Assembly: GCF_024584805.1 (NCBI RefSeq)
Contig: NZ_CP075715.1
Span: 744,001 to 808,000 of the forward strand
DNA from: Streptomyces sp. FIT100
Lineage (GTDB): Bacteria; Actinomycetota; Actinomycetes; Streptomycetales; Streptomycetaceae
Direction of reading: 5' to 3'
Length of the DNA: 64,000 nucleotides
Of this stretch, positions 42,208 through 51,137 are shown piece by piece (the first letter of the stretch is position 1; every line of letters begins with the position of its first letter). The notes under the pieces were generated by a model that did no database searches, was not told the origin of the DNA, and saw only the letters and a program-made list of their open reading frames with translations. Made by a program: the position numbers and the translations under genes.

Positions 42208-42780
42208 GTGCCCCGCTTCACGCCCGCCGAGCTGGAGGCCGCCCGCGACCGCCTCGTCCCCGATGTGGTCGCGGACGGTCTGGCCGTCCTCTTCTGCGGC
42301 ATCAACCCCGGTCTGATGTCGGCCGCGACGGGCCACCACTTCGCCCGCCCCGGCAACCGCTTCTGGCCGGTGCTCCATCTGTCGGGCTTCACCCCGTGGC
42401 AGTTGAAACCGTCCGAGCAGGACGAGCTGCCGGCGTACGGACTCGGCATCACCAATGTGGCGGCGCGGGCGACCGCGCGCGCCGACGAGCTCGGCGAGGA
42501 GGAGTTCCGCGAGGGCGGCCGGATCCTCGCCGGGAAGGTGGAGCGGCTGCGGCCCCGCTGGCTGGCGGTGGCCGGGGTCACCGCGTACCGCACGGCCTTC
42601 GGGGACCGCACGGCACGGGTAGGGCCGCAGGAGCGGACGATCGGCGGCACGCGCATCTGGGTACTGCCCAACCCCAGTGGGCTGAACGCGCATTGGACGG
42701 TCCGGACGATGGCCGAGGAGTTCGCGCGGCTGCGAGCCGCGGCCATGTCGGGGGACGCCGGGGACGTGTCCGGCACATAG
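42208..42780 (+). CDS. mug: G/U mismatch-specific DNA glycosylase
   Basis: The 190-aa uracil/thymine DNA glycosylase of the MUG/TDG class removes U or T mispaired with G. The catalytic-water Asn lies in the motif GINPG (VLFCGINPGLMSA), and NPSGLNAHWT is the DNA-intercalating loop block. FARPGNRFWPVLHLSGF is also typical. It lies 29 bases after purB in the same direction, as in other streptomycetes, so the two are probably co-transcribed. The start at GTG 42208 gives the normal length. Confidence 0.93.
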   Translation: MPRFTPAELEAARDRLVPDVVADGLAVLFCGINPGLMSAATGHHFARPGNRFWPVLHLSGFTPWQLKPSEQDELPAYGLGITNVAARATARADELGEEEFREGGRILAGKVERLRPRWLAVAGVTAYRTAFGDRTARVGPQERTIGGTRIWVLPNPSGLNAHWTVRTMAEEFARLRAAAMSGDAGDVSGT

Positions 42781-42905
42781 CGGCGCCCCGCCGCAGGGCC
42801 GGGCGCGCGCGGTATTGCCGTGCGTGCCATCGCACGGCGGAGGGTCCGCTACGGGGCAGGGCGTGCCGGGCCTCGCGCGGCCGGGCGGGATGTGTCAGAC
42901 ACGGC

Positions 42906-43343
42906 CTACGGAGGATCCGCGTCCGTGACGGCGGCCACCAGCTGGAACGGCAGCTCGGTGTCCCACTGCGAGACACCGAGCGCGATCCAGCGGCCGTCCG
43001 CCCGCCACAGGTGCACATCCGGCACGGAGTTGCTCAGCGTCCCCCAGGGCTCGGGTATCTCCTCGCCGTCGTCGACCGACCTGGCCAGCAACGAGGCCAG
43101 GCTGAACACCTGGGCCTCGCCCCAGCGCTCGCTCAGCAGCAGGGCCAGGGCCTCGCGCTCCGCCGCGCACTGCTCCTCGACGACCTCCCACATCGAACGG
43201 TCCTCACTGAACCCCTCGCTCGTGGTGAGCTCCGCCAGATGGAAGCCGGGGCCGCAGGCGCCCACATCCGATCTGCCGGGCTCCGCCGGAAAGGGGCGGG
43301 AGCGCAGCAGGTCGATGATCGCCACATGCCGTGCAAGGGTCAT
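42906..43343 (-). CDS. Conserved hypothetical protein
   Basis: The 145-aa product starts at ATG 43343 behind GGAGGAAGG. The N-terminal half is helical and acidic (MWEVVEEQCAAEREALALLLSERWG). The C-terminal half contains WGTLSNSVPDVHLWRADGRWIALGVSQWDTELPFQLVAAV, a beta-rich stretch with several Trp residues. Coding bias is clear and the site is divergent from the ROK regulator gene. I do not recognise the family. It has no signal peptide or membrane segment. Confidence 0.75.
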   Translation of the reverse strand: MTLARHVAIIDLLRSRPFPAEPGRSDVGACGPGFHLAELTTSEGFSEDRSMWEVVEEQCAAEREALALLLSERWGEAQVFSLASLLARSVDDGEEIPEPWGTLSNSVPDVHLWRADGRWIALGVSQWDTELPFQLVAAVTDADPP

Positions 43344-43526
43344 GGCTTCAGTAAACCTTCCTCCACTGACATTTGGCGGTCCGTCAGATGGACGGGCGGC
43401 AGCCGGCGGGGTGGCCCGGCGGGCGGGGCCGCCGACGCGTGACGAGCGGCTGCGGACAGTGCTCGCGGGGCCCTGCCGCCATTGAGTACGATCCGCAGAC
43501 ACGCGCACGAGCTGGAAGGACACACG

Positions 43527-44687
43527 GTGGGCCGGCTGACCGGCGGGGACCCGTCCCTGCTGCGGCGGATCAACTCCGCGGTGGTACTGCACGCGCTGCG
43601 GGGCGGCGCGGACTCCCCCACGCTCACCGATCTGACGCGGGTCACCGGGCTGTCCCGGCCGACCGTCGAGGGCGTGATCGAGGGGCTGATCGAGTCCGGC
43701 CTGGTGACCGAGGCGGCGCCCGACGAGGGCGAGGCCCGGCGGCAGGGCCGGCCGGCGCGGAGGTTCCGCTTCCGGGCCGAGGCCGGGCATCTGCTGGGCG
43801 TGGAGATCGGTCCGCACCGGGTGGCGGCGCTGCTGTCCGGGCTCGACGGGCGGGTCACGGGCGCCGGGTCTCGGGAGGTGGCGGAGACCGCTTCCGTCGA
43901 GGAGCGGCTGGAGCGGGTCCGTACGGTCGTGGCCGATGTGCTGCGCAGGTCCGGGGTGCCCCGCAGCTCGCTGCGGGCGGTCGGGGTCGGCACGCCGGGG
44001 ATCGTGGAGGCCGACGGGACCGTACGGCTCTGTACGGCGCTGCCCGGCTGGACGGGGCTCGCGCTCGGCGAGCGACTGCGGCGTTCGTTCCGCTGCCCGG
44101 TGCTGGTCGAGAACGACGCCAACGCGGCCGCGGTCGCCGAGCACTGGAAGGGGGCCGCGACGGATTCGGACGACATCGTCTTCGTCCTCGCGGGGCTGAG
44201 CCCCGGCGCGGGCTCGCTGATCGGCGGCCGGCTGCACCGGGGGTACGGGGGCGCGGCCGGGGAGATCGGCGCGCTGCACCTGCTGGGCCGCGAGGTGACG
44301 CCGGAGACGCTGCTGTCCACGACCGGTGAGCCGCTGCACCCCCTGGACGAGCAGGCGGTGGCCGAGGTGTTCACACACGCCCGGCAGGGCGACGAGCGGG
44401 CGCGGGCGGCGGTCGACCGGTTCATCCAGCGGCTCGTGCACGACGTGGCCGCGCTGGTGCTGGCGCTCGACCCCGAGCTGGTGGTCGTCGGCGGCTGGGC
44501 GGCCGGCCTGGACGGTGTGCTCGATCCTCTGCGCGGCGAACTGTCCCGCTACTGCCTGCGCCCGCCTCGGGTGACGCTGTCCTTGCTCGGCGAGGCGGCG
44601 GTGGCGACGGGCGCGTTGCGGTTGGCCCTGGACCACGTCGAGGAGCAGCTCTTCGCCGTCGAGGGATCGGTGACGGCCCGCCGCTGA
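43527..44687 (+). CDS. ROK-family transcriptional regulator
   Basis: The 386-aa protein has an N-terminal winged helix (RRINSAVVLHALRGG, DLTRVTGLSRPTVEGVIEGLIESG) followed by a ROK sugar-kinase-like fold (GVEIGPHRVAALLSGLDG, GVGTPGIVEADG, VENDANAAAVAEHW, GGAAGEIGALHL). The zinc motif CxCGxxGC found in many ROK repressors and kinases is absent, so it is probably a regulator without kinase activity. GTG 43527 is chosen because GGAAGG stands at good spacing; an upstream TTG at 43482 lacks a site. The ligand is likely a sugar or its phosphate. Confidence 0.9.
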   Translation: MGRLTGGDPSLLRRINSAVVLHALRGGADSPTLTDLTRVTGLSRPTVEGVIEGLIESGLVTEAAPDEGEARRQGRPARRFRFRAEAGHLLGVEIGPHRVAALLSGLDGRVTGAGSREVAETASVEERLERVRTVVADVLRRSGVPRSSLRAVGVGTPGIVEADGTVRLCTALPGWTGLALGERLRRSFRCPVLVENDANAAAVAEHWKGAATDSDDIVFVLAGLSPGAGSLIGGRLHRGYGGAAGEIGALHLLGREVTPETLLSTTGEPLHPLDEQAVAEVFTHARQGDERARAAVDRFIQRLVHDVAALVLALDPELVVVGGWAAGLDGVLDPLRGELSRYCLRPPRVTLSLLGEAAVATGALRLALDHVEEQLFAVEGSVTARR

Positions 44688-44843
44688 GCACGGTCGGCGC
44701 GGTGCTGAGCACGGTCCCGCGGCGGGCGCGCGGGCGCGGCGCCGCGGGGCGGGCACGGCGCGGCAGGGATGGCGCGGCGCGCGGGCACAGAGGGGGCTCG
44801 CCCGCCTCCCTGCCCCCGCCGTCGGAGCGCCTCGCGCCCGCTG

Positions 44844-45608
44844 TCAGGAAGCGCGGCGCTGCGCTGCGTCGTGCCGGATCTCCAGGTCGCCCGCGGCACC
44901 GAAGGTGAGGCGGCAGGTGTCCGCGCGATAGGTCGCGACCGAGACGACCGCCGTACGGCCTTCGGTGAAGTAGCGCGTGGTGACGACCAGGACGGGGGCG
45001 CCGGGTAGGCGGTCCAGTTCCTTGGCGTCGTCGGCGCGCGCGGAGCCGAGCTCGACGGCCCGGTCGAGGCCGGCCGGGGCGAGGTGCTGGAGTTCGCGCA
45101 GGACGGCGCGGGCGCGGGCGGCGCCCGCGGGGGCGTCTATGGCGGAGAGCTCGGGGACGGAGGAGGAGGGGACGTAGAGCAGTTCGGCGGCGACCGGCTG
45201 ACCGTGGGTGACCAGCATCCGGCGCAGCGTGTGGACGTCCTCGTCGATGTCCGTGTCGAGTGCGCGGGCGACGGCGGCGGGCGGCAGGGCGGTCGTGCAG
45301 CCGACCGGCTGCCAGGCGTCCGTCGAGGAGCCCGGCCAGTCCTGGGGGGAGGCGGAGACGTCGACGCCCATGCGCGGCGGCGCGACGGTCGTGCCGACAC
45401 CGCGGCGGCGCTGCAGCCGGCCTTCCAGCTCCAGCTGCTCGAGCGCCTGCCGGAGGGTGGCCCGGGCGACGCCGAACCGGGCGGCGAGCTCGCGCTCGTT
45501 GGGCAGGATCTCGCCGACCGCGAAGTCGGAGTCGAGCGCCTCGCCGATCACCGTCTTGAGGTGCCAGTACTTCGGCTCCGGCACCGTGTCGAGCTGCGTG
45601 GTCCCCAC
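44844..45608 (-). CDS. GntR/UTRA-family transcriptional regulator
   Basis: The 254-aa protein has a GntR winged helix at residues about 10-76 (YWHLKTVIGEALDSDFAVGEILPNERELAARFGVARATLRQALEQLELEGRLQRRRGVGT). A UTRA effector domain follows to the C-terminus (VHTLRRMLVTHGQPVAAELLYVP, RYFTEGRTAVVSVATYRADTCRLTF). This DasR-like architecture binds amino-sugar phosphates or related ligands. The GTG at 45608 follows GGAGGACAGG. The gene is alone between the convergent ROK gene and a non-coding gap, so autoregulation at 45609-45720 is likely. Confidence 0.9.
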   Translation of the reverse strand: MGTTQLDTVPEPKYWHLKTVIGEALDSDFAVGEILPNERELAARFGVARATLRQALEQLELEGRLQRRRGVGTTVAPPRMGVDVSASPQDWPGSSTDAWQPVGCTTALPPAAVARALDTDIDEDVHTLRRMLVTHGQPVAAELLYVPSSSVPELSAIDAPAGAARARAVLRELQHLAPAGLDRAVELGSARADDAKELDRLPGAPVLVVTTRYFTEGRTAVVSVATYRADTCRLTFGAAGDLEIRHDAAQRRAS

Positions 45609-45873
45609 CCTGTCCTCCGCAATCGCCGTGTCCCCGGCGGCTTTTCCGTGCCCTTGTTTATTAAAGGTTCCTGCACTAACTCTGCGACCATAGGACGGCC
45701 CACAGACTTGGTCAAGACCAATCCTCGGGGCAGGCGCCATGGAATCACCCTGCGCCATGGGCTGTTCACAGAACGTTTGTGCGGTGGCGAAAAACGGTGG
45801 CTTCGCTTCCGCCTCGCCCGTGGCGTCGCGGCCCACGGGCCACGGGCGGCGCCGGTACGACGACGCCGGCCGG

Positions 45874-46755
45874 CTACCCCGCGAGGCCGCCGAGCTTGTC
45901 CGGATTGCGCACCAGGTAGATGCACTGGATCCGCCCGTCCCTGACCTCGACCTGGAAGACGGTGTCCGGACGGCCGCCGGAGAGCACGAGCAGCCCCGGC
46001 GCTCCGTTGACCTCGGTGAGGCGGAACTCCCCCTCGGGCACCGGGTCCTTGGCGACGGCGAACAGGAAGCGCCCGACCTTGTCCGCGGTCTCGATGACGC
46101 GCCGCGGCGCCTTCGACTTGCCGCCGCTGTCGCTGACCAGCCGGACGTCCGGGGCGAGCAGTCCGAGCAGCTCGTCCAGGTCGCCGCCGGAGGCCGCGGC
46201 GAGGAACCGCTCGGTCAGCGCGCGGCGTTCGGCCGGGTCGACGTCGTACCGGGGCCTGCGCTCCTCGACATGGCGGCGCGCCCGCCCGCCGAGCTGGCGC
46301 ACCGCGGCCTCGCTGCGGTCGAGGGCCGTGGCGATGTCGCCGTACGGGAATCCGAACGCCTCGCGGAGCACGAACACCGCGCGCTCCAGCGGCGAGAGGG
46401 ATTCGAGGACGACGAGGACCGCGAGGGACACGGACTCCGTCAGCACGGCGCGTTCGGCGGTGTCGGGGGCGGTGTCGCCGAAGTCGGTGGCGATGGGCTC
46501 GGGCAGCCAGGGCCCGACGTACGACTCGCGGCGCGACTGCGCCTGGCGGAGCCGGTCGATGGCGAGCCGTGTGGTGATCCGCACGAGATAGCCGCGCGGC
46601 TCCCGGACGTCGTCGCGCTCCTCGGCCGACCAGCGCAGCCAGGCGTCCTGGACGACGTCCTCGGCGTCGGCGAACCTGCCGAGCATGCGGTACGCCACTC
46701 CCGTCAGCAGGGAGCGGTGGGCCTCGAAGACGTCGGTCACGGTGTCGGTCGCCAC
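45874..46755 (-). CDS. ECF41-type RNA polymerase sigma factor
   Basis: The 293-aa protein has region 2 (VAYRMLGRFADAEDVVQDAWLRW) and region 4 (LSPLERAVFVLREAFGFPYGDIATALDRSEAAVRQLGGRARRHV). A SnoaL-like C-terminal extension follows, carrying the two marks of the ECF41 group: SDSGGKSKAP (the DGGGK motif) and VRNPDKL. The extension acts as a built-in regulator instead of a separate anti-sigma factor. ECF41 genes usually lie next to an oxidoreductase, epimerase or hydrolase; here the divergent alpha/beta hydrolase gene is the likely target. Confidence 0.92.
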   Translation of the reverse strand: MATDTVTDVFEAHRSLLTGVAYRMLGRFADAEDVVQDAWLRWSAEERDDVREPRGYLVRITTRLAIDRLRQAQSRRESYVGPWLPEPIATDFGDTAPDTAERAVLTESVSLAVLVVLESLSPLERAVFVLREAFGFPYGDIATALDRSEAAVRQLGGRARRHVEERRPRYDVDPAERRALTERFLAAASGGDLDELLGLLAPDVRLVSDSGGKSKAPRRVIETADKVGRFLFAVAKDPVPEGEFRLTEVNGAPGLLVLSGGRPDTVFQVEVRDGRIQCIYLVRNPDKLGGLAG

Positions 46756-46924
46756 GTTCCCATCCCAGCCGACGGCACCCGCGATGTCCAGCGAACGGCC
46801 CGTGGGCGGATCCGCGCGCCCGACACCCTCTTGAACCGGCGGCTACCGAGCGGTAATTGTTGCTGACAGGACGTCTACGAAGTCACGGTCGCGGAACGGC
46901 CGGGGAACGATCAGGAGCGGCAGC

Positions 46925-47755
46925 ATGGTCTCGAAGGTCTCGTTCACGCTCGACACCCCCGGCGGCGGCCACGAGCTGTCCGTCGCGTACGAACGCCGCG
47001 GCGACGGGGAGCCCTTGCTGCTGCTCCACGGCATCGGGCACCACTGGCAGGCATGGGAACCGGTGCTGCCCGTCCTCGCGGCGGAGCGGGACGTCATCGC
47101 GGTCGATCTGCCCGGCTTCGGCACCTCCCCGGCGCTGCCCGACGGTGTGTCGTACGACCTGTCGGCCGTGGTCCCGGCACTGGGGGCGTTCTGCGCGGCG
47201 CTCGGCATCGACCGGCCGCATGTCGTGGGCAACTCGCTCGGCGGACTGCTCGCACTGGAGCTGGGGCGCGAGAAGCTCGTACGGTCCGTCACGGCGATCT
47301 CCCCCGCCGGGTTCTGGACGGAGAGCGAGCGACGGTACGCGTTCGGGACGCTCCTCGCGATGCGCCGCGGCGCGCGGATCCTGCCGTTGCCGGTGATCGA
47401 CCGGCTGTCCCGCACGCCCGCCGGGCGTGCGGCGCTGACCAGCACCATCTACGCCCGCCCCGGGCGCCGTTCACCCGAGGCGGTCGTCGCCGAGACGCTC
47501 GCGCTCCGTGACGCCGCCGGCTTCCGCCGGACGCTCGACGCGGGGCGCGGGGTGCTGTTCACCCACGACCTGCCCGGGCTGCCCGTCACCGTGGCCTGGG
47601 GCACGCGCGACCGGCTGCTGCTGCGCCGCCAGGGCGTCCGTGCCAAGCAGGCGATCCCCGGCGCCCGGCTGGTGCGGCTGCCCGGCTGCGGGCATGTGCC
47701 GATGAACGACGATCCGGCGCTGGTCGCACGCGTGATCCTCGACGGCAGCCGCTGA
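46925..47755 (+). CDS. Alpha/beta hydrolase
   Basis: The 276-aa protein has an alpha/beta hydrolase fold with the oxyanion region LLLHGIGHHWQAW, nucleophile elbow GNSLGG (Ser near residue 101), acid region VTVAWGTRDRLL and catalytic His in GCGHVPMND. GATCAGGAGCGGCAGC precedes the ATG. It is divergent from the ECF41 sigma factor gene, which probably drives it. The substrate is unknown. Confidence 0.9.
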   Translation: MVSKVSFTLDTPGGGHELSVAYERRGDGEPLLLLHGIGHHWQAWEPVLPVLAAERDVIAVDLPGFGTSPALPDGVSYDLSAVVPALGAFCAALGIDRPHVVGNSLGGLLALELGREKLVRSVTAISPAGFWTESERRYAFGTLLAMRRGARILPLPVIDRLSRTPAGRAALTSTIYARPGRRSPEAVVAETLALRDAAGFRRTLDAGRGVLFTHDLPGLPVTVAWGTRDRLLLRRQGVRAKQAIPGARLVRLPGCGHVPMNDDPALVARVILDGSR

Positions 47756-47912
47756 TCCGGGGCGCGCCGGCCACCGGGTCGACGCATGGCGACGCATGGC
47801 GACGACAGGCCCAACGCCCGGTTGTTCACGCGGGGTTCGCGTACCGGCCGTCACGGCGCACTAGGCATGGGCACGGCAGTCCTCCCCCACCCCCTCCCTG
47901 GAGGTCCGTACG

Positions 47913-49463
47913 ATGCCGTACAACCGCCGTGCCGTTCTGCGCAGTTCGCTCGCCGCGTCGGCGGCGCTCACGCTCGGGGCCGCCGCCCCGGCCCAGGTCC
48001 TGCGCGGCAGGCCGAGCGCCGGCTGGGGCGTCCAGACGGGCGACGTCACCTCGTCGTCGGCGACGGTGTGGGTGCGGTCCGACCGGCCCGCCCGGATGCT
48101 CGTGGAGACCTCGGCGACCGAGTCGTTCCGCCGTGCGCACAGCTGGCACGGCCCCCTGCTGGGCCCCGGCACGGACTTCACCGGCACGACGGCGCTCCGC
48201 GGGCTGCCGGCGGGCGAGCAGATCCACTACCGGGTGTCGCTCACCGACCCCGAGGACCCGCGCCGCCGCGGCGAGCCCGTGCTCGGCACGTTCCGCACGG
48301 CGCCCGCACACCGCCGCTCCGGTGTGCGCTTCCTGTGGTCGGGCGACATCGCCGGGCAGGGCTGGGGCATCAACCCGGACATCGGCGGCTTCCGCGCGTA
48401 CGAGGAGATGCGGCGACTCGACCCGGACTTCTTCCTGTGCAGCGGGGACACGGTGTACGCGGACGGGCCGCTCGTCCCCAGCGTGACGCTGCCGGACGGA
48501 CGGGTGTGGCGGAACGTCACCACCGAGGAGAAGTCCAAGGTCGCGGAGACGCTCGACGAGTACCGCGGGAACTTCCGCTACAACCTGCTCGACGCGAACG
48601 TCCGCCGGTTCAACGCGCAGGTGCCGACGGTGGTGCAGTGGGACGACCACGAGGTGCGCAACAACTGGTACCCGGGCCAGATCCTCGACGACGCGCGCTA
48701 CACGGAGAAGGACGTGGACGTGCTGGCGGAGCGCGCGCTGCGGGCGTTCGGCGAGTACTTCCCCGTCTCCACGCTCCGGACGGGCGGCCGCGAGGGACGG
48801 ATGCACCGGGTGGTGCGGTACGGCCCGCTGCTCGACGTCTTCGTCCTCGACATGCGCTCCCACCGCAACGCCAACTCCCCCGGGCGGCAGGCCGACGACA
48901 CGACCGGCATCCTCGGCGCGGAGCAACTGGCCTGGCTCAAGCGCGAGCTGGCCCGGTCCCGTGCGGTGTGGAAGGTGCTCGCGGCCGACATGCCGCTCGG
49001 GCTGGTCGTCCCGGACGGTGCGGTGAACTTCGAGGCGGTCGCGCAGGGCGATCCGGGTGCGCCGCTCGGGCGCGAGCTGCAGATCGCCGAGCTGCTGCGG
49101 TTCATCAAGCACCGGCGGATCACCGGCACGGTGTGGCTGACCGCGGACGTGCACTACACGTCGGCGCAGCACTACGCGCCGGAGCGGGCCGCGTTCGCGG
49201 ACTTCGCGCCGTTCTGGGAGTTCGTCTCCGGGCCGCTGGCGGCGGGAGGCTTCCCGGCGAACGCGCTCGACGCGACGTTCGGGCCGGACCGGGTGTTCGT
49301 ACGGGCTCCGGAGCGGGCCAATGTGTCGCCGATGGAGTCGCCGCAGTACTTCGGCGAGGTCGACATCGACGGCGGCAGCGGGGAGTTGACGGTGCGGCTG
49401 CGGGCGGAGGGCGGAACGGTACTGTTCAGCAAGGTGCTCCAGCCGGGGCGGGTCGGCCAGTAG
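47913..49463 (+). CDS. PhoD-family alkaline phosphatase
   Basis: The 516-aa secreted phosphatase has a twin-arginine-like signal (YNRRAVLRSSLAASAALTLG). A fibronectin-like N-terminal domain follows (GVQTGDVTSSSATVWVRSDRP). The metallophosphatase core has WSGDIAGQG, DFFLCSGDTVYADGP, WDDHEVRNNW, LDMRSHR and TADVHYT, supplying Fe/Ca ligands. PhoD enzymes release phosphate from diesters and monoesters outside the cell and are often PhoP-controlled in streptomycetes; no clear pho box is visible. The ATG follows GGAGG. Confidence 0.93.
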   Translation: MPYNRRAVLRSSLAASAALTLGAAAPAQVLRGRPSAGWGVQTGDVTSSSATVWVRSDRPARMLVETSATESFRRAHSWHGPLLGPGTDFTGTTALRGLPAGEQIHYRVSLTDPEDPRRRGEPVLGTFRTAPAHRRSGVRFLWSGDIAGQGWGINPDIGGFRAYEEMRRLDPDFFLCSGDTVYADGPLVPSVTLPDGRVWRNVTTEEKSKVAETLDEYRGNFRYNLLDANVRRFNAQVPTVVQWDDHEVRNNWYPGQILDDARYTEKDVDVLAERALRAFGEYFPVSTLRTGGREGRMHRVVRYGPLLDVFVLDMRSHRNANSPGRQADDTTGILGAEQLAWLKRELARSRAVWKVLAADMPLGLVVPDGAVNFEAVAQGDPGAPLGRELQIAELLRFIKHRRITGTVWLTADVHYTSAQHYAPERAAFADFAPFWEFVSGPLAAGGFPANALDATFGPDRVFVRAPERANVSPMESPQYFGEVDIDGGSGELTVRLRAEGGTVLFSKVLQPGRVGQ

Positions 49464-49631
49464 GGCCCGCTCCCGGGCCTCTCTGCCGGCCGCTGACCGC
49501 AGTACGCCACGGTTGCGATCAGTTCAGGACAGAAATGGCAGAAACCGGTCCATAGCATGCAAGAGCCCTCCTTAACCCATCAGTCACAAAGCGTTCGTGA
49601 TCACGCAACACCGCTCAGTCACAGTGATTGC

Positions 49632-51137
49632 ATGACTGAAGTGACTTCCGCGAAGCGCAGCGCCCGCCGCCACCACCACTGGCGCCGGGACATGGTCGAG
49701 CTGGCCGCCCTGTTCACCGCCGTCGCCGTGGCCGACGCGGTGGCGAACATGATCGCCCACGGCCCCGACGGCCCGTACCTGCTCGTCGCCTCCGCCGTCG
49801 CGCTCATCGCCACGGCCGCGTTCCACACATGGTGGGCACGCCGCCACGGCCATGCACCCCCGACAACCGATACCGGCGGTCCCGGAGCCAGGGGCTCCGG
49901 GACCGGGCCCGCCTTCACCACCACGGAGCCGGGCGCGCCCGCCGACGACGGCGAGTCGACGCGCCCGCACGAGACGACGCTGTGGCGGATGCGGACGACC
50001 GTACGGGACCAGCCCGGCAGCCTCGCCGCACTGTGCACCGCGCTCGCCCGGCACCAGGTGGACATCCTCACCCTCCAGACGCACCCCCTGGCGGACGGCA
50101 CGGTCGACGAGTTCCTGCTGCGGGCGCCCGCAGCGCTCCAGGCCCCGCAGATCACCCGCGAGGTCGCGGCCGCCGGCGGCCGGAGCACCTGGATCGAGCG
50201 CGCCGACGCCCACGACCTGGTGGACACCCCCACCAGGCTGCTGGGCCTCGCCACCCGCACCGCGCTGGACGCGGCCGAACTGCCGCTCGCGCTGCGCCAG
50301 CTCCTCGGCCGGTGCACCATCCACTCGCTGCCCGCCACCACACTCGGGGGCCGGCCGGCCGAGAACCCGGCGCCCGAGGAGGGCGTGCTGGACGAGACGG
50401 TGATACGGCTGCGCGACCCGCACGGCGGCACGATCACGGTCGAGCGGCCGTATCTGCCGTTCACGCCGACCGAGTTCGCGCGGGCACGCGCACTGGTCGA
50501 GCTCGACGCCCGCCTCGGCCCGCGCATCCCGCGCAGCCAGGACGTGCTGACACTCCCCGAGGGCAACGAGATCACGGTGCGGCGCGCCGACCGCGGCGAT
50601 CTCGCGGCCGCCCGCGCCATGCACGACCGCTGCTCCGCACGCACCCTGAGCCTGCGCTACCACGGCCCCGTCGGCGACGCCGACCGCTATCTCGACCATC
50701 TGCTCAGCCCGCGCTTCGGCCGCACCCTGGCCGTCCAGGCGGCCTCAGGGCGGATCGTCGCCCTCGGCCATCTGCTGTGGGACGGCGACGAGACCGAGGT
50801 GGCCCTGCTCGTCGAGGACGAGTGGCAGCACCGCGGCATCGGCTCGGAACTGCTCGGCAGGCTCGTCACGATGGCCGTCGAGGCGCGCTGCGAGAGCGTG
50901 TACGCCGTGACGCAGGCGTCCAACACCGGCATGGTCGCGGCGATGCGCGGGCTCGGACTGCCCCTCGACTACCAGATAGAGGAGGGGACGCTGGTGATCA
51001 CCGCCCGGCTGGACTCCGGGCGCGCGGGATCCCACCCCTCGTACGGGACCCCGCGCGAGCTGTCCGCCGGACTCAGCCGGCTGCCTCACCCGCCGCTGCT
51101 GCCGGAACTGCCGCACGAGCGGGCCGAGCAGGGGTAG
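49632..51137 (+). CDS. Membrane-anchored GNAT acetyltransferase with ACT domain
   Basis: The 501-aa protein combines three parts. Two N-terminal membrane helices (ELAALFTAVAVADAVANMI and PYLLVASAVALIATAAF) come first. An ACT-like domain follows a Gly/Thr-rich linker (WRMRTTVRDQPGSLAALCTALARHQVDILTLQ). A GNAT domain near residues 310-465 has RRADRGDLAAARAMHDR and the acetyl-CoA loop EWQHRGIGSELLG. ACT domains usually bind amino acids, so amino-acid control of a protein acetyltransferase is an attractive inference. ATG 49632 is chosen; the region just upstream is AT-richer and has no strong ribosome binding site. The 3' end overlaps the next gene convergently. Confidence 0.85.
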   Translation: MTEVTSAKRSARRHHHWRRDMVELAALFTAVAVADAVANMIAHGPDGPYLLVASAVALIATAAFHTWWARRHGHAPPTTDTGGPGARGSGTGPAFTTTEPGAPADDGESTRPHETTLWRMRTTVRDQPGSLAALCTALARHQVDILTLQTHPLADGTVDEFLLRAPAALQAPQITREVAAAGGRSTWIERADAHDLVDTPTRLLGLATRTALDAAELPLALRQLLGRCTIHSLPATTLGGRPAENPAPEEGVLDETVIRLRDPHGGTITVERPYLPFTPTEFARARALVELDARLGPRIPRSQDVLTLPEGNEITVRRADRGDLAAARAMHDRCSARTLSLRYHGPVGDADRYLDHLLSPRFGRTLAVQAASGRIVALGHLLWDGDETEVALLVEDEWQHRGIGSELLGRLVTMAVEARCESVYAVTQASNTGMVAAMRGLGLPLDYQIEEGTLVITARLDSGRAGSHPSYGTPRELSAGLSRLPHPPLLPELPHERAEQG

